Shown: positions 47,857 to 57,288 of the stretch, one piece after another | Layout: the number at the start of each line of letters is the position of its first letter | Numbering within the stretch: position 1 is the first letter of the stretch | Assembly: GCF_002993975.1 (NCBI RefSeq) | Contig: NZ_POSO01000001.1 | Span: 124,001 to 188,000 of the forward strand | Length of the DNA stretch: 64,000 bases | Origin: Apilactobacillus micheneri | GTDB lineage: Bacteria; Bacillota; Bacilli; Lactobacillales; Lactobacillaceae | Reading direction: 5' to 3' | Made by a program: the position numbers and the translations under genes | Notes under the pieces: generated by a model | Seen by the model: only the letters and a program-made list of their open reading frames with translations | The model's database searches: none | What the model was told of the DNA's origin: nothing

Positions 47857-48543
47857 ATGAAAAATAAAAAAAGTTTAGCTCAAAAAATAAACGTTATTAG
47901 AGCTAGTGTGATGGGTTCTAATGATGGCATCCTTTCAGTCGCTGGAATTGTCATCGGAGTTGCTGGAGCAACTACTAATACTTTTTCAATTTTCATTTCA
48001 GGAATTGCTGGAATGATTGCTGGAACTGTTTCAATGGCAATGGGTGAATATGTATCTGTTAATACCGAAAGTGATTCTCAAAAACGAGCTGTTATGAACG
48101 AAAAATATGCTTTAAAAAATAACTATGATGAGGAATTTAATTTCGTCAAGAATAAGTACATGCAAAGTGGTATTTCTGAAGCACTATCTAATAAAGCAAC
48201 TAAAGAAATGATGAACAAAGATTCTTTAGTTACAACTGTTCGTGAAAAATATGGCTTTGTTGTTAACAATTTTACTAGTCCATATGATGCAGCTATTGCA
48301 TCAATGATTTCATTTCCAATTGGATCCATACTACCATTGTTAGCTATTTCATTATTTCCATCAGGAATAAATATTATTGCTACCTTTATTGCGGTAATCA
48401 TTGCTCTTGCAATTACTGGTTATATTGCAGCTATTCTAAGTCATGCTAATAAAATTAGGTCAATGATCAGAAATGTTACATCTGGAATGTTAACAATGAT
48501 TGTTACATATTTGATTGGTTTATTAGTCGGAATGTTTAGTTAA
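47857..48543 (+). CDS. VIT1/CCC1 family metal transporter
   Basis: About 228-aa membrane protein of the vacuolar iron transporter family (Fe/Mn export or sequestration in eukaryotes; function in lactobacilli unproven). The first helix region ASVMGSNDGILSVAGIVIGVAGA and MAMGEYVSVNTESDSQKRA are family signatures. Five helices are visible, with a hydrophilic stretch (about 85-140). GGGTGA precedes ATG 47857; an upstream in-frame reading from 47812 lacks a site. It is paired with a paralogue 15 bp downstream. Confidence 0.87.
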   Translation: MKNKKSLAQKINVIRASVMGSNDGILSVAGIVIGVAGATTNTFSIFISGIAGMIAGTVSMAMGEYVSVNTESDSQKRAVMNEKYALKNNYDEEFNFVKNKYMQSGISEALSNKATKEMMNKDSLVTTVREKYGFVVNNFTSPYDAAIASMISFPIGSILPLLAISLFPSGINIIATFIAVIIALAITGYIAAILSHANKIRSMIRNVTSGMLTMIVTYLIGLLVGMFS

Positions 48544-48558
48544 TAGGAGTAATTTAAT

Positions 48559-49245
48559 ATGAAAAATAAAAAACAAACTATGAACGAAAAGTTAAACACC
48601 CTAAGAGCTGGTGTTTTAGGATCAAATGATGGAATCTTAACAGTTGTTGGAGTTTTATTCTCAGTGGCTGTTGCTACCCCCAATATATTTACTATTTTTA
48701 TTGCTGGTCTTTCTGACTTGTTAGCATGTGCTTTTTCAATGGCTTCTGGTGAATATGCGTCAGTTAGTTCGCAAAGAGATGCTGAAAGTGCTGCTGTAAA
48801 AGTTGAACAAAAATTATTAGAAGAAGATATCGATAGTGAGATCAATGATGTTAAACAATACTATCTAAAAAGAGGTATTAGTGACGAAACATCTACTGAA
48901 ATTGCTAAAGAATTAATTGCTAAAAAACCATTAGATACGGTAGTTAATACCAAATATGGTATCCAATTAGGTCATTACATGAGTCCATGGAATGCCGCTT
49001 TTTCGTCACTAATTTCTGCAGCTTTAGGTGGTATTTTCCCATTACTAGCTATGAGTCTAACTAGTGGTATTTATCGTTGGCCATCCACAATTGCCGCTGT
49101 AATCTTATCAGTCGCTATCACCGGTTATTTAAGTGCCAAGTTAGGGAACGGATTAGTTAAAACTGCTATTATTCGTAATATAATTATCGGTATTTTAACT
49201 ATGGCTATTCACTTTGCACTTGGAAAATTAATGAATCAATTTTAA
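48559..49245 (+). CDS. VIT1/CCC1 family metal transporter, second copy
   Basis: 228 aa, with the same architecture as its upstream neighbour: RAGVLGSNDGILTVVGVLFSVAVA, then MASGEYASVSSQRDAESAA, the hydrophilic metal-binding-like stretch, and three C-terminal helices. It probably arose by tandem duplication, though the two copies have diverged clearly. AGGAGT precedes ATG 48559. The two may form a heterodimer; that is inference. Confidence 0.87.
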   Translation: MKNKKQTMNEKLNTLRAGVLGSNDGILTVVGVLFSVAVATPNIFTIFIAGLSDLLACAFSMASGEYASVSSQRDAESAAVKVEQKLLEEDIDSEINDVKQYYLKRGISDETSTEIAKELIAKKPLDTVVNTKYGIQLGHYMSPWNAAFSSLISAALGGIFPLLAMSLTSGIYRWPSTIAAVILSVAITGYLSAKLGNGLVKTAIIRNIIIGILTMAIHFALGKLMNQF

Positions 49246-49323
49246 TTAAAATCTAATATTGATTTTTTAGTTATTATCCCATAGAATTATTCTAATCATT
49301 ATATGATTTTAGGAGGATGTTCT

Positions 49324-50580
49324 ATGGAGAAAGTCGAAAAGATTCAAATTTTAAAGAACATTGTAAACATGCCCACTGTTGATGATAATGAAAATGATGT
49401 TGCAAAATATCTATCAGATACATTCCAAAAACACGGCATTAATAGCAAACTAATCATGCAATATCATGGTCGTAGTAATTTAATCGTTGAAATTGGTAAT
49501 GGCGAACATCCTAAATTAGGCTTAAGTGGTCATTTAGATACTGTTCACCAAGGAGACGAACGCACTTGGCTATCAGATCCATTCAAAGCCAATATTAAGA
49601 ATGGTCGCTTATATGGTCGTGGTGCTTCTGATATGAAATCAGGAATTGCACAAATGGTTATTTCAATGATTGAATTATATGAATCATCCTCTAAAATTAA
49701 CGGTACCATTAGATTTATTGCCACTATTGGTGAAGAATTAAGCGCTGCTGGTGCAAAGTATTTAACTGATAAAGGCTTCGCTGATGATTTAGATGCAATG
49801 ATTATTGCTGAACCTAGTGGTGTAAATCTTCATCGATTAAGAAAATATGTAAATAGTGATGGTGTAACTATTGCACCTGAAACACTAAAAGAATTGTTAA
49901 AAACATCATTCCTATCAGACGCTAATGAACAACACTTTATAGTAAGTGCTCATAAAGGATGGATGGCTTATCGAGTAACTGCCCATGGTAAAGCGGTTCA
50001 CAGTTCAATGCCTCGGATGGGAATTAACGCTATTGATACTTTAATAAAATACTATTTAAAAGAAAAAGAATTTTATGCTGAATTAAAAGAATTAGATCCT
50101 GAATTAGGAAAAACTGTTTACTCCCCTGATATTTTTCGTGGTGGTAAACAAATTAATTCAGTTCCTGATTTAGCATATGAAATCGTTAAAGTTCGTACTA
50201 TCCCACAAGTGGATAATGAAGAATTAACTAATCGCCTTCAATTTATGATCGATAAAATGAATACAGAACCAGGAATTGATTTAGAATTAACGATTGAGCA
50301 TAGTGAAATGCCAGTAAAAAGTGATAACCACACTGGTTTAATTCAAATTTTACAGAATAATTCTAAAAACATTATGGATGAACCAATGCCTCTACCAAAA
50401 ATTGGTGTTTCATTAGGTACTGATGCATCAGAATTTCGACGTCGTAATAAAGAAATGGATGTCATCATCTTAGGTCCTGGAAATACAACTGCGCATAGTC
50501 CTAATGAATATGTAGATATGCCTAGTTACTTCAATATGATTGATTTACTCGAAAAAACGATTAAAGATTTTATGAAATAA
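49324..50580 (+). CDS. M20 family ArgE/DapE-type peptidase
   Basis: About 418-aa zinc amidohydrolase. Metal-binding motifs are LSGHLDTVHQGD (near 72-83), GRGASDMKSGIA and the E-E pair TIGEELSAAG (near 140). A dimerisation domain (about 195-330) and the final ELGP-like IILGPGNTTAHSPNEYV follow. Such genes are often labelled succinyl-DAP desuccinylase. Here the acetyl pathway is complete elsewhere, so a dipeptidase or acyl-amino-acid hydrolase role is more likely. AGGAGG precedes ATG 49324. Confidence 0.85.
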   Translation: MEKVEKIQILKNIVNMPTVDDNENDVAKYLSDTFQKHGINSKLIMQYHGRSNLIVEIGNGEHPKLGLSGHLDTVHQGDERTWLSDPFKANIKNGRLYGRGASDMKSGIAQMVISMIELYESSSKINGTIRFIATIGEELSAAGAKYLTDKGFADDLDAMIIAEPSGVNLHRLRKYVNSDGVTIAPETLKELLKTSFLSDANEQHFIVSAHKGWMAYRVTAHGKAVHSSMPRMGINAIDTLIKYYLKEKEFYAELKELDPELGKTVYSPDIFRGGKQINSVPDLAYEIVKVRTIPQVDNEELTNRLQFMIDKMNTEPGIDLELTIEHSEMPVKSDNHTGLIQILQNNSKNIMDEPMPLPKIGVSLGTDASEFRRRNKEMDVIILGPGNTTAHSPNEYVDMPSYFNMIDLLEKTIKDFMK

Positions 50581-50621
50581 AAGAACCGCTAATCTAATTT
50601 ATAGATTAGCGGTTCTTTTTA
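50579..50621. terminator. Bidirectional terminator
   Basis: AAAAGAACCGCTAATCTA with its complement, between converging genes. Confidence 0.88.
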
Positions 50622-51110
50622 TTATAACAAGGTAAAACCTTGGGCATATAATAATTCAAATAATAATTCAAATACATCCACAGCAATAAATATTCCAATC
50701 ATTGTAAAGAAAGTTAATTTATTAGATTGTTGTTTTAATTTCAAGGTTTCCTTATCATACTGCCAAAGCTTTTTGATAAAATTAGTATTTTTAAATTCAT
50801 TAATAATATAAATAGCTTCAATAACTATCAACGTTAAAATCATCCAATTGTTGGCAATTTGTGCATAAAAAATGCTTAAAATAAAAATTGTAAATATAAT
50901 TGCAGTTAAACTATAACGAAGATTTAAACCAGTTGATTGTTTACCCTGATTATTAAATTTCGCAATTAATGCCTTATCATTCAATGAAGTTGTAATATTT
51001 TTATACACTTGCTTATTAAGTTTTCTAATTTTAGGATAAACTTCTAATAATCCAAACAATACCGCAGCTGCTAATACAAATAATAAAACAATATAAACCA
51101 TAGTATTCAT
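50622..51110 (-). CDS. Hypothetical membrane protein
   Basis: About 162 aa with four membrane helices (near 4-24, 65-85, 90-105 and 135-158). A charged loop of ~40 residues lies after the first helix, and another (NEFKNTNFIKKLWQYDKETLKLKQQ) before the last. Family not recognised. ATG 51110 is chosen; the GTG 9 nt earlier is inside the likely ribosome site. It is a single gene facing the M20 peptidase. Confidence 0.65.
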   Translation of the reverse strand: MNTMVYIVLLFVLAAAVLFGLLEVYPKIRKLNKQVYKNITTSLNDKALIAKFNNQGKQSTGLNLRYSLTAIIFTIFILSIFYAQIANNWMILTLIVIEAIYIINEFKNTNFIKKLWQYDKETLKLKQQSNKLTFFTMIGIFIAVDVFELLFELLYAQGFTLL

Positions 51111-51175
51111 AAATGTCACTTCACTTTCATATGTAATTTCATTTACATTATTACACTAATTTTATAAATAAAAAA

Positions 51176-53107
51176 CTAATTAAGATGCTTATTGAACCAT
51201 TCATACACATCATTCATTCTTGTAACTCTTAAATTTGGCAAACCATTTCTTGAAAAGCCATGAAATGATTGAGGATATCTAATATAATCGCTTTCAACAT
51301 TGTTACGCTTAATACCTTGAAATAAAGCTTCACTTTGATTAACGGGACAACGCATATCCCATTCACCATGCTGAATTCTAGTAGGAGTATGAATATTATT
51401 AACATATTTTAGTGGAGAATGATTCCAATAAAAATTAAGTCCATCTTTATCATACAAATCTACTCCTAATTCATTTTTTGAAAAACGTACCCCAATATCA
51501 GAAGTTCCATAAAATGAGTGCCAATCAGCAATAGGTCTTTGAACAATAGCCGCTTTGAATTTATCAGTATGTGAAATAATCCAACTAGACATGAATCCTC
51601 CATAAGATCCACCAGCTACAAAAAGATTATTCTGATCTAAATACTTAAATTTATTTAGCGCATAATCTAATCCAGTCATGATGTCTGAAAAATCTTCTTT
51701 TCCCACCCTACCGACGGATGCTTTTTCAAATGCTTGACCGTAACTACTAGAACCTCGCGGATTAATAAATAAAATTGCATATCCATGGTTAGCCAGGAAT
51801 TGAAATTCATAGAAAAAGCTTTCACCATATGTTTCATGTGGCCCTCCATGGATATATAAAATAGTAGGATATTTATCTCTTTTTTGATTAGGTAATAATA
51901 ACCAACCATTTATATTAAACAAGTTATCTTTAGAAATAGTAGAAAATTGATATGAACTACAGAATTCGTGATTCAAAGTAAACTGTTCATTGGGATCATA
52001 TATCAATTTTTGAACATTGCTACAAAAATCAAAAATGATTAATTGATTGGGTACTTTTTGAGCAGAAACACTTAATAACAATTTTTTGTTATCTAATATA
52101 CTAAAGTCATATATTTCTGTTTTATCATCATATATTTTTTGAATACTATTATTTTGGCCCAAATAAAGTTGACTTCGTCCATGATGCGTAGCATGAAAAA
52201 TATATTGATGATTGTTTAACCACTTAATTCCTTGATTACTACGATTTTGTACAAAATCAGTTGCTAAACCACCATTATAACTAGGTTCTATATCACATAA
52301 AGTTTTAGTCAAATTAATTAATTTCTTTTCACTTACATTAAATAGATAAAGACTAAAAGTATTACTACTGCCGTAGTTATTATAATTTCCCACTAATAAT
52401 ATATTCTTGCCATCTGGAGAATATATTGCCTCATTAAAATTACCATCACTAGTAGTTATTAATTCTTTATTCATATTAACTAAGTTAATTTGGTAAATTT
52501 GCGAAATACTTTTTTCATTAGAAAAAACGCTTCTGCTAATTAAAATATTTGCGCCAACATCATCAACATCTAGAATTTTAAAATTTTGATATGTAGTTTT
52601 TAATAAATTTATTTTTCCTGTTTGAACATCTAATGCATATAAATAATAAAGTGTCTGATTATCTTTCCAACCAAAACCATCAGCACGATTATCTAGTTTA
52701 TTTATATACCTGGTTTTAGGAAATTTGTTTACAGAAAATTTAGGAACGGTAAACATCTTTGTAGTCTTAAAAAATAATTTCTTTTTATTTTTAGAACTAG
52801 TCAAATTGCTTGCTGTATCACCAAAAGTAAGTTGCTTTTTGTAGTCACTGTTTAAAGACATTTTAATTAATTGCATTTTAGAATCAATATTAGCTAAATA
52901 ATAAAGTGAATTGTCTATTTTAATTGGATTAATACTAAAATTTTCGTTAGTGCACTGTTCTACATTCAAGTCTGTTTTTAAGCGAAATATATTTGCAGTA
53001 TATTCATTTTTAATTCTACTTATTCCATTTTTAACGAAAAATCCATCGCTATTTAATTGTGTTAATGAAAATAAATTGTAAATATCGTAAGAACTAATTT
53101 TTTGCAT
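51176..53107 (-). CDS. S9 family prolyl-oligopeptidase-like peptidase
   Basis: 643-aa cytosolic serine peptidase of the acylaminoacyl-peptidase (S9C) type. The N-terminal ~390 residues are a beta-propeller, with repeats such as YSPDGKNILLVGN and ILDNKKLLLSVS. The C-terminal alpha/beta hydrolase has the nucleophile in GGSYGGFMSSW (near 502), HGEWDMRCPVNQSE with the Asp, and the His in SFHGFSRNG. The length and three-part triad are complete. It is 12 bp downstream of the YibE/F pair in the same direction. Confidence 0.9.
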   Translation of the reverse strand: MQKISSYDIYNLFSLTQLNSDGFFVKNGISRIKNEYTANIFRLKTDLNVEQCTNENFSINPIKIDNSLYYLANIDSKMQLIKMSLNSDYKKQLTFGDTASNLTSSKNKKKLFFKTTKMFTVPKFSVNKFPKTRYINKLDNRADGFGWKDNQTLYYLYALDVQTGKINLLKTTYQNFKILDVDDVGANILISRSVFSNEKSISQIYQINLVNMNKELITTSDGNFNEAIYSPDGKNILLVGNYNNYGSSNTFSLYLFNVSEKKLINLTKTLCDIEPSYNGGLATDFVQNRSNQGIKWLNNHQYIFHATHHGRSQLYLGQNNSIQKIYDDKTEIYDFSILDNKKLLLSVSAQKVPNQLIIFDFCSNVQKLIYDPNEQFTLNHEFCSSYQFSTISKDNLFNINGWLLLPNQKRDKYPTILYIHGGPHETYGESFFYEFQFLANHGYAILFINPRGSSSYGQAFEKASVGRVGKEDFSDIMTGLDYALNKFKYLDQNNLFVAGGSYGGFMSSWIISHTDKFKAAIVQRPIADWHSFYGTSDIGVRFSKNELGVDLYDKDGLNFYWNHSPLKYVNNIHTPTRIQHGEWDMRCPVNQSEALFQGIKRNNVESDYIRYPQSFHGFSRNGLPNLRVTRMNDVYEWFNKHLN

Positions 53108-53119
53108 ATAATTAACCTC

Positions 53120-53875
53120 TTAATTATTATCTTTGCGCCATTTTTCAGCAATTACCAACGAAGTAATTGGAATAGTTAAAATAACCCCTATTAATGAAAA
53201 TAAAATGACAATTAATTGAGCATCAAAAACCTTATCATTCAAAATATCACCAAATGAATAATTTAAACTGTGAAACCAAACAAACAAAGACAAAGATCCC
53301 CCAAATAATCCAAAGAATAATGTATTCAAGGTAGTCCCAATAATTTGTTTTCCAACATAAATGCCATCGAATAATAATCTACTTGGTTTAATTTCTGAAT
53401 GCTGTTCTTTAATCTCATCTAAACCAGATGCAATCGCCATAGTTGCTTCAGCAATTGCACCTAGCGTGCTTAAAATAGCAGTTGCTATTTCAATCTTAAC
53501 AAAATTAATGCCAATCAAAATAGATAAGCCTTCTAAGTCATCACTATCTTCTAATCCGAATCCTTGAACTTGCGCCCAATGCTCCATTGGAACAATCAGT
53601 AAAACTAAAATAAATAAAACTAAAATTGAAGATAAAAAAGCTAATCCACTAGTATTATCATCGGTTCCGCTTAGAAAAATTGTCAAAGCTAGTACAATAA
53701 CACCAGTTATAATAGTTACAATAATTGGTGGAAAATGAAAAGCAATCAAAACAATTGAAAAAAACAAAAAGCCAAAGTTTAAAATTAAACTTAAAAATGA
53801 TTGTAATCCTTGTTTACCACCTACTAATAACATCAAAACAAATAAAACGATTCCTAATACAATAATTGCACTCAT
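53120..53875 (-). CDS. YibE/F-like membrane protein, second subunit
   Basis: 251 aa with about six or seven membrane helices. The region ATILSTLGAIAEATMAIASGLDEIKEQH and FDGIYVGKQIIGTTLNTLFFGLFGG is typical of YibE/F proteins, whose transported substrate is unknown. The first four nucleotides overlap the end of the upstream YibE/F gene. The two form a stable gene pair in Firmicutes and probably one membrane complex (inference). Confidence 0.83.
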   Translation of the reverse strand: MSAIIVLGIVLFVLMLLVGGKQGLQSFLSLILNFGFLFFSIVLIAFHFPPIIVTIITGVIVLALTIFLSGTDDNTSGLAFLSSILVLFILVLLIVPMEHWAQVQGFGLEDSDDLEGLSILIGINFVKIEIATAILSTLGAIAEATMAIASGLDEIKEQHSEIKPSRLLFDGIYVGKQIIGTTLNTLFFGLFGGSLSLFVWFHSLNYSFGDILNDKVFDAQLIVILFSLIGVILTIPITSLVIAEKWRKDNN

Positions 53876-54975
53876 TTTTGACTCTCCTTAGCAAATAAAC
53901 TAGTTAATGCACTAGCAACTGGTATTGCTAAAACAATTCCAATACCACTAATCAAGCTTTGTACCATGCCTAATGACATATTCATTGAAAAAGAATAACC
54001 CCAACTATTGCCGTTTTTTAAAAACAATAAGGTCATTGATAATGTCTCTCCCATAAAAATAAAGAACAATACATTAATTAGAGGCCCCATAATGGTTTTA
54101 CCAATATTTCTACCAGACAAAAATATTTGTTTTTTCGATATTTGTGGACGTTCCATTTTTAATGCAAATAAAGAAGAAATAATATCAGTCGACTCATCCA
54201 TGACAGCACCCAAAGATCCAATGATCGTTGATGCTAAAAACAATGGACGTGGCGGTTGAGTCACATATTGCATTGATTCATAAAAAATGCCTTTTTCATG
54301 AGTAAATTTAAAAACAATTAAACTTAGGATAATTGAAATAAAAGTACATATTATTGTTGATGCCAAGGTCACATACATTTGCCTATTATGGCCAATAATT
54401 ACCAATAATGTAATAGCTGAAAAGACGGCAGCTAAAGCACTAAAAATAAGTAACACATTATTTCCATTATTAAAACCATCTAAATATATAGCCAACATAA
54501 ATAAAATAGTATTAATAATAATGCTACCAACGGCCGTAATTCCAGAGAATTTTAGAAAAATACATAGCAATGCGATTGCTAAATACATTAAAAATATAAT
54601 AGGCACATCTCGCTTATAATCTTTAATTGTAGCATTTAAGCCACCAGATTTATGTAATATGATAAAAGCTTTTTGTCCAGGATAATACTTATGATCCATC
54701 GCTCTAGACATAGTATAACTATTATTAATAGAAATTTTTTTACCTTTATACTGACCATTTATAATATGTCCTGTTAATTTTTGCTGATAAGTATAATCAG
54801 TATTTTGAAAACTATCTGTACTTTTGTCTGTACTAATTTTTTTAGCAGTTTCTACTTTAAAAATTGGTTTTTGATATAAGAAATCATCGTGATTAGCAAA
54901 AGTAATTAATAATATTCCACCTAATAAAAATGCTAATATCATTTTAAAAGGTAATTTGTTCAACAATTTGGCCAT
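53872..54975 (-). CDS. YibE/F-like membrane protein, first subunit
   Basis: 367 aa. One N-terminal helix is followed by an extracellular beta-rich domain (about 30-125) and then seven or so helices. It shares with its partner the ASTIIGSLGAVMDESTDIISSLFALK and SGRNIGKTIMGPLINVLFFIFMGE segments, so the pair are distant paralogues. Function is unknown. The operon continues into the S9 peptidase gene. Confidence 0.83.
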   Translation of the reverse strand: MAKLLNKLPFKMILAFLLGGILLITFANHDDFLYQKPIFKVETAKKISTDKSTDSFQNTDYTYQQKLTGHIINGQYKGKKISINNSYTMSRAMDHKYYPGQKAFIILHKSGGLNATIKDYKRDVPIIFLMYLAIALLCIFLKFSGITAVGSIIINTILFMLAIYLDGFNNGNNVLLIFSALAAVFSAITLLVIIGHNRQMYVTLASTIICTFISIILSLIVFKFTHEKGIFYESMQYVTQPPRPLFLASTIIGSLGAVMDESTDIISSLFALKMERPQISKKQIFLSGRNIGKTIMGPLINVLFFIFMGETLSMTLLFLKNGNSWGYSFSMNMSLGMVQSLISGIGIVLAIPVASALTSLFAKESQK

Positions 54976-55214
54976 GCACTTTTCATCTCATTTTTTATAA
55001 TTTGTACTACAATGTAATGTAGATAAAATAATTTTAACATAGTTAAAATAAATTACTAATAAAGTGCATAACTTTAAGCTATAGAAGCATTTTATCCCGT
55101 CAAATCAACTTTTCAAAATGATATATAATTTGACATAACTGTTACTTTCTTGTAATAATGTTATCTATGCGTTTACACTTATTATAGTATCTATAATTTT
55201 TAAGGAGGAATTTT

Positions 55215-56414
55215 ATGACCAAAAAAGTTGAAGTTAAACACCTAACTAAAATTTTCGGTCATCATGCTGGTCGTGCAAAAGAAATGATCAGTGATGGTAA
55301 GTCCAAAGATGAAATCTTGGCAAAGACTAATAGTGTTGTTGGTGTTCATGACGCCAACTTCGATGTTAATGAAAATGAAATCTTTGTTATTATGGGACTA
55401 TCCGGAAGTGGTAAGTCTACATTGATCAGAATGTTAAATCGTTTATATGAACCAACTAGTGGTGAAATCATCCTAGATGGTCAAAACGTTACTAATTTTG
55501 ATAAAAAACAATTACGTGAATTCAGACGTAAAAAGATGAGTATGGTTTTCCAAAACTTTGCTTTATTCCCTAATCGTACAATTTTAGGTAATACATCTTA
55601 TGGGTTGGAAATTCAGGGTGTTGATAAAGCTACTCGTGATAAAAAGGCTCATGAATGTCTAGAATTAGTTGGTCTTCATGGATACGATGATCGTTATCCT
55701 AGTGAATTATCAGGTGGTCAACAACAACGTGTTGGACTAGCTCGTGGATTAGCTAATGATCCTGAAATTCTATTAATGGATGAAGCTTTCTCTGCTTTAG
55801 ATCCACTTAACAGAAAAGAAATGCAAGATGAATTGCTTGAACTACAAGCACATCTAAAGAAAACAATTATCTTCATTTCACATGATTTGAATGAAGCTTT
55901 ACGTATTGGTGATCGTATTATGATTATGCGTGATGGTGAAATAGTTCAAATCGGTGGACCAGAAGATATCTTACAACATCCTAAAAATGAATATGTTGAA
56001 AAATTCATTGAAGGTGTTGATCGTACTAAGATTCTTACTGCTAGTCGTGTTATGATTCGTCCAAATGTTGTAAACATTGAAAAAGATGGACCAAGAACTG
56101 CATTAAGATTAATGCAACATAATGAAGTTTCAAGTGTGTTCGTTGTTGATTCACAACATCATTTCAAGGGATTAGTTGATGCTAAAGAAGTTATTAACTT
56201 AATTGAAAATGATAAACGTGATCTTACAGAAATCTTAAATACTAGCATCCCAACGACCTCTCCTGATACTCCTATTAAATCAATTTTAACTGACATTTCT
56301 AAGACTTCTGTTCCATTCTCAGTTGTTGATAATGAAGGTCGTTTATTAGGAATTATTCTTAGAAGTTCTGTTCTTGAAGCAATTTCTGGAAGTGAGGTTG
56401 AAAATGATGGCTAA
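55215..56414 (+). CDS. opuAA: Glycine betaine/proline ABC transporter ATPase
   Basis: 399-aa ATPase of the OpuA osmoprotectant importer. Walker A GLSGSGKST is near 60, LSGGQQQR near 165 and LLMDEAFSALD near 185. It has the long N-terminal extension typical of ProV/OpuAA (GHHAGRAKEMISDGKSKDEIL). Two C-terminal CBS domains (about 275-395) sense ionic strength in characterised relatives. AAGGAGG precedes ATG 55215. The upstream 55000-55214 stretch is AT-rich promoter DNA with no clear riboswitch. Confidence 0.94.
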   Translation: MTKKVEVKHLTKIFGHHAGRAKEMISDGKSKDEILAKTNSVVGVHDANFDVNENEIFVIMGLSGSGKSTLIRMLNRLYEPTSGEIILDGQNVTNFDKKQLREFRRKKMSMVFQNFALFPNRTILGNTSYGLEIQGVDKATRDKKAHECLELVGLHGYDDRYPSELSGGQQQRVGLARGLANDPEILLMDEAFSALDPLNRKEMQDELLELQAHLKKTIIFISHDLNEALRIGDRIMIMRDGEIVQIGGPEDILQHPKNEYVEKFIEGVDRTKILTASRVMIRPNVVNIEKDGPRTALRLMQHNEVSSVFVVDSQHHFKGLVDAKEVINLIENDKRDLTEILNTSIPTTSPDTPIKSILTDISKTSVPFSVVDNEGRLLGIILRSSVLEAISGSEVENDG

Positions 56415-57273
56415 TTTATTCACATTAAATATGACACAAATTCCTTTGGCAGATTGGATTAACAAGTTTGTTAACTGGTTAACTCAATTTGTTGGATTCT
56501 TTAATGGTATTACCAATTTTATTGGCGGAATTGTTAACGGTTTCCAAGCTATTTTTGATATTCTACCAATCTGGTTATTTATTATTATCGTTCTTGGTAT
56601 TACCTACTGGGCTTTACATGATAGTAAGCATTGGGGATTAATGTTATTTGAACTATTAGGTTTATTATTAATTGCTAACCAAGGTTACTGGCGTGATATG
56701 ACTCAAACTTTAACTTTAGTTTTAACTTCTAGTTTGATCATTGTAATTATCGGTATTCCTCTTGGTATCTGGATGGCTAAAAGCAATACTGTTCATTTGA
56801 TTGTTAAACCAATCTTAGACTTTATGCAAACTATGCCTGCCTTCGTTTACTTAATTCCTGCCGTATCACTATTTGGTATTGGAATGGTTCCAGGTGTTAT
56901 TGCTTCAGTTATTTTCTCACTACCTCCAGTAGTTAGAATGACTGACTTAGGTATTCAACAAGTTCCTGCTGATTTAGTTGAAGCTGCTGATTCATTTGGT
57001 TCAACTGGTTGGCAAAAACTAGTTAAAGTTGAATTGCCAATTGCAAAGAGCACATTAATGTCTGGTGTAAACCAAGGTATGATGTTAGCTCTATCAATGG
57101 TTGTTATTGCTTCTATGATTGGTGCTACTGGTCTAGGTGCTCAAGTTTACTTCGCTGTTGGTAGAAATAATGCTGGTTCAGGATTCGCTGCTGGTATTGC
57201 TATTGTTATCTTAGCAATTATCTTAGACCGTATTACCCAAGCATTTAACAAAAATAAAAAGAGTTCAGACTAA
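56404..57273 (+). CDS. opuAB: Glycine betaine ABC transporter permease
   Basis: About 289-aa permease with six or seven membrane segments. The EAA coupling loop (EAADSFGSTGWQKLVKVELPIAKSTLMSGVNQGMM) is near 195-230. It starts 11 nt before the opuAA stop, behind GAGGT. It is separate from the binding protein, unlike the fused OpuABC of lactococci. Confidence 0.93.
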   Translation: MMANLFTLNMTQIPLADWINKFVNWLTQFVGFFNGITNFIGGIVNGFQAIFDILPIWLFIIIVLGITYWALHDSKHWGLMLFELLGLLLIANQGYWRDMTQTLTLVLTSSLIIVIIGIPLGIWMAKSNTVHLIVKPILDFMQTMPAFVYLIPAVSLFGIGMVPGVIASVIFSLPPVVRMTDLGIQQVPADLVEAADSFGSTGWQKLVKVELPIAKSTLMSGVNQGMMLALSMVVIASMIGATGLGAQVYFAVGRNNAGSGFAAGIAIVILAIILDRITQAFNKNKKSSD

Positions 57274-57288
57274 TTAAGGAGGATTATA

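Noticed and set aside
49324-50580. Succinyl-diaminopimelate desuccinylase (dapE)
   Set aside because: The complete acetylase pathway is encoded at 33-43 kb, so the usual automatic dapE label is unlikely for this M20 protein.
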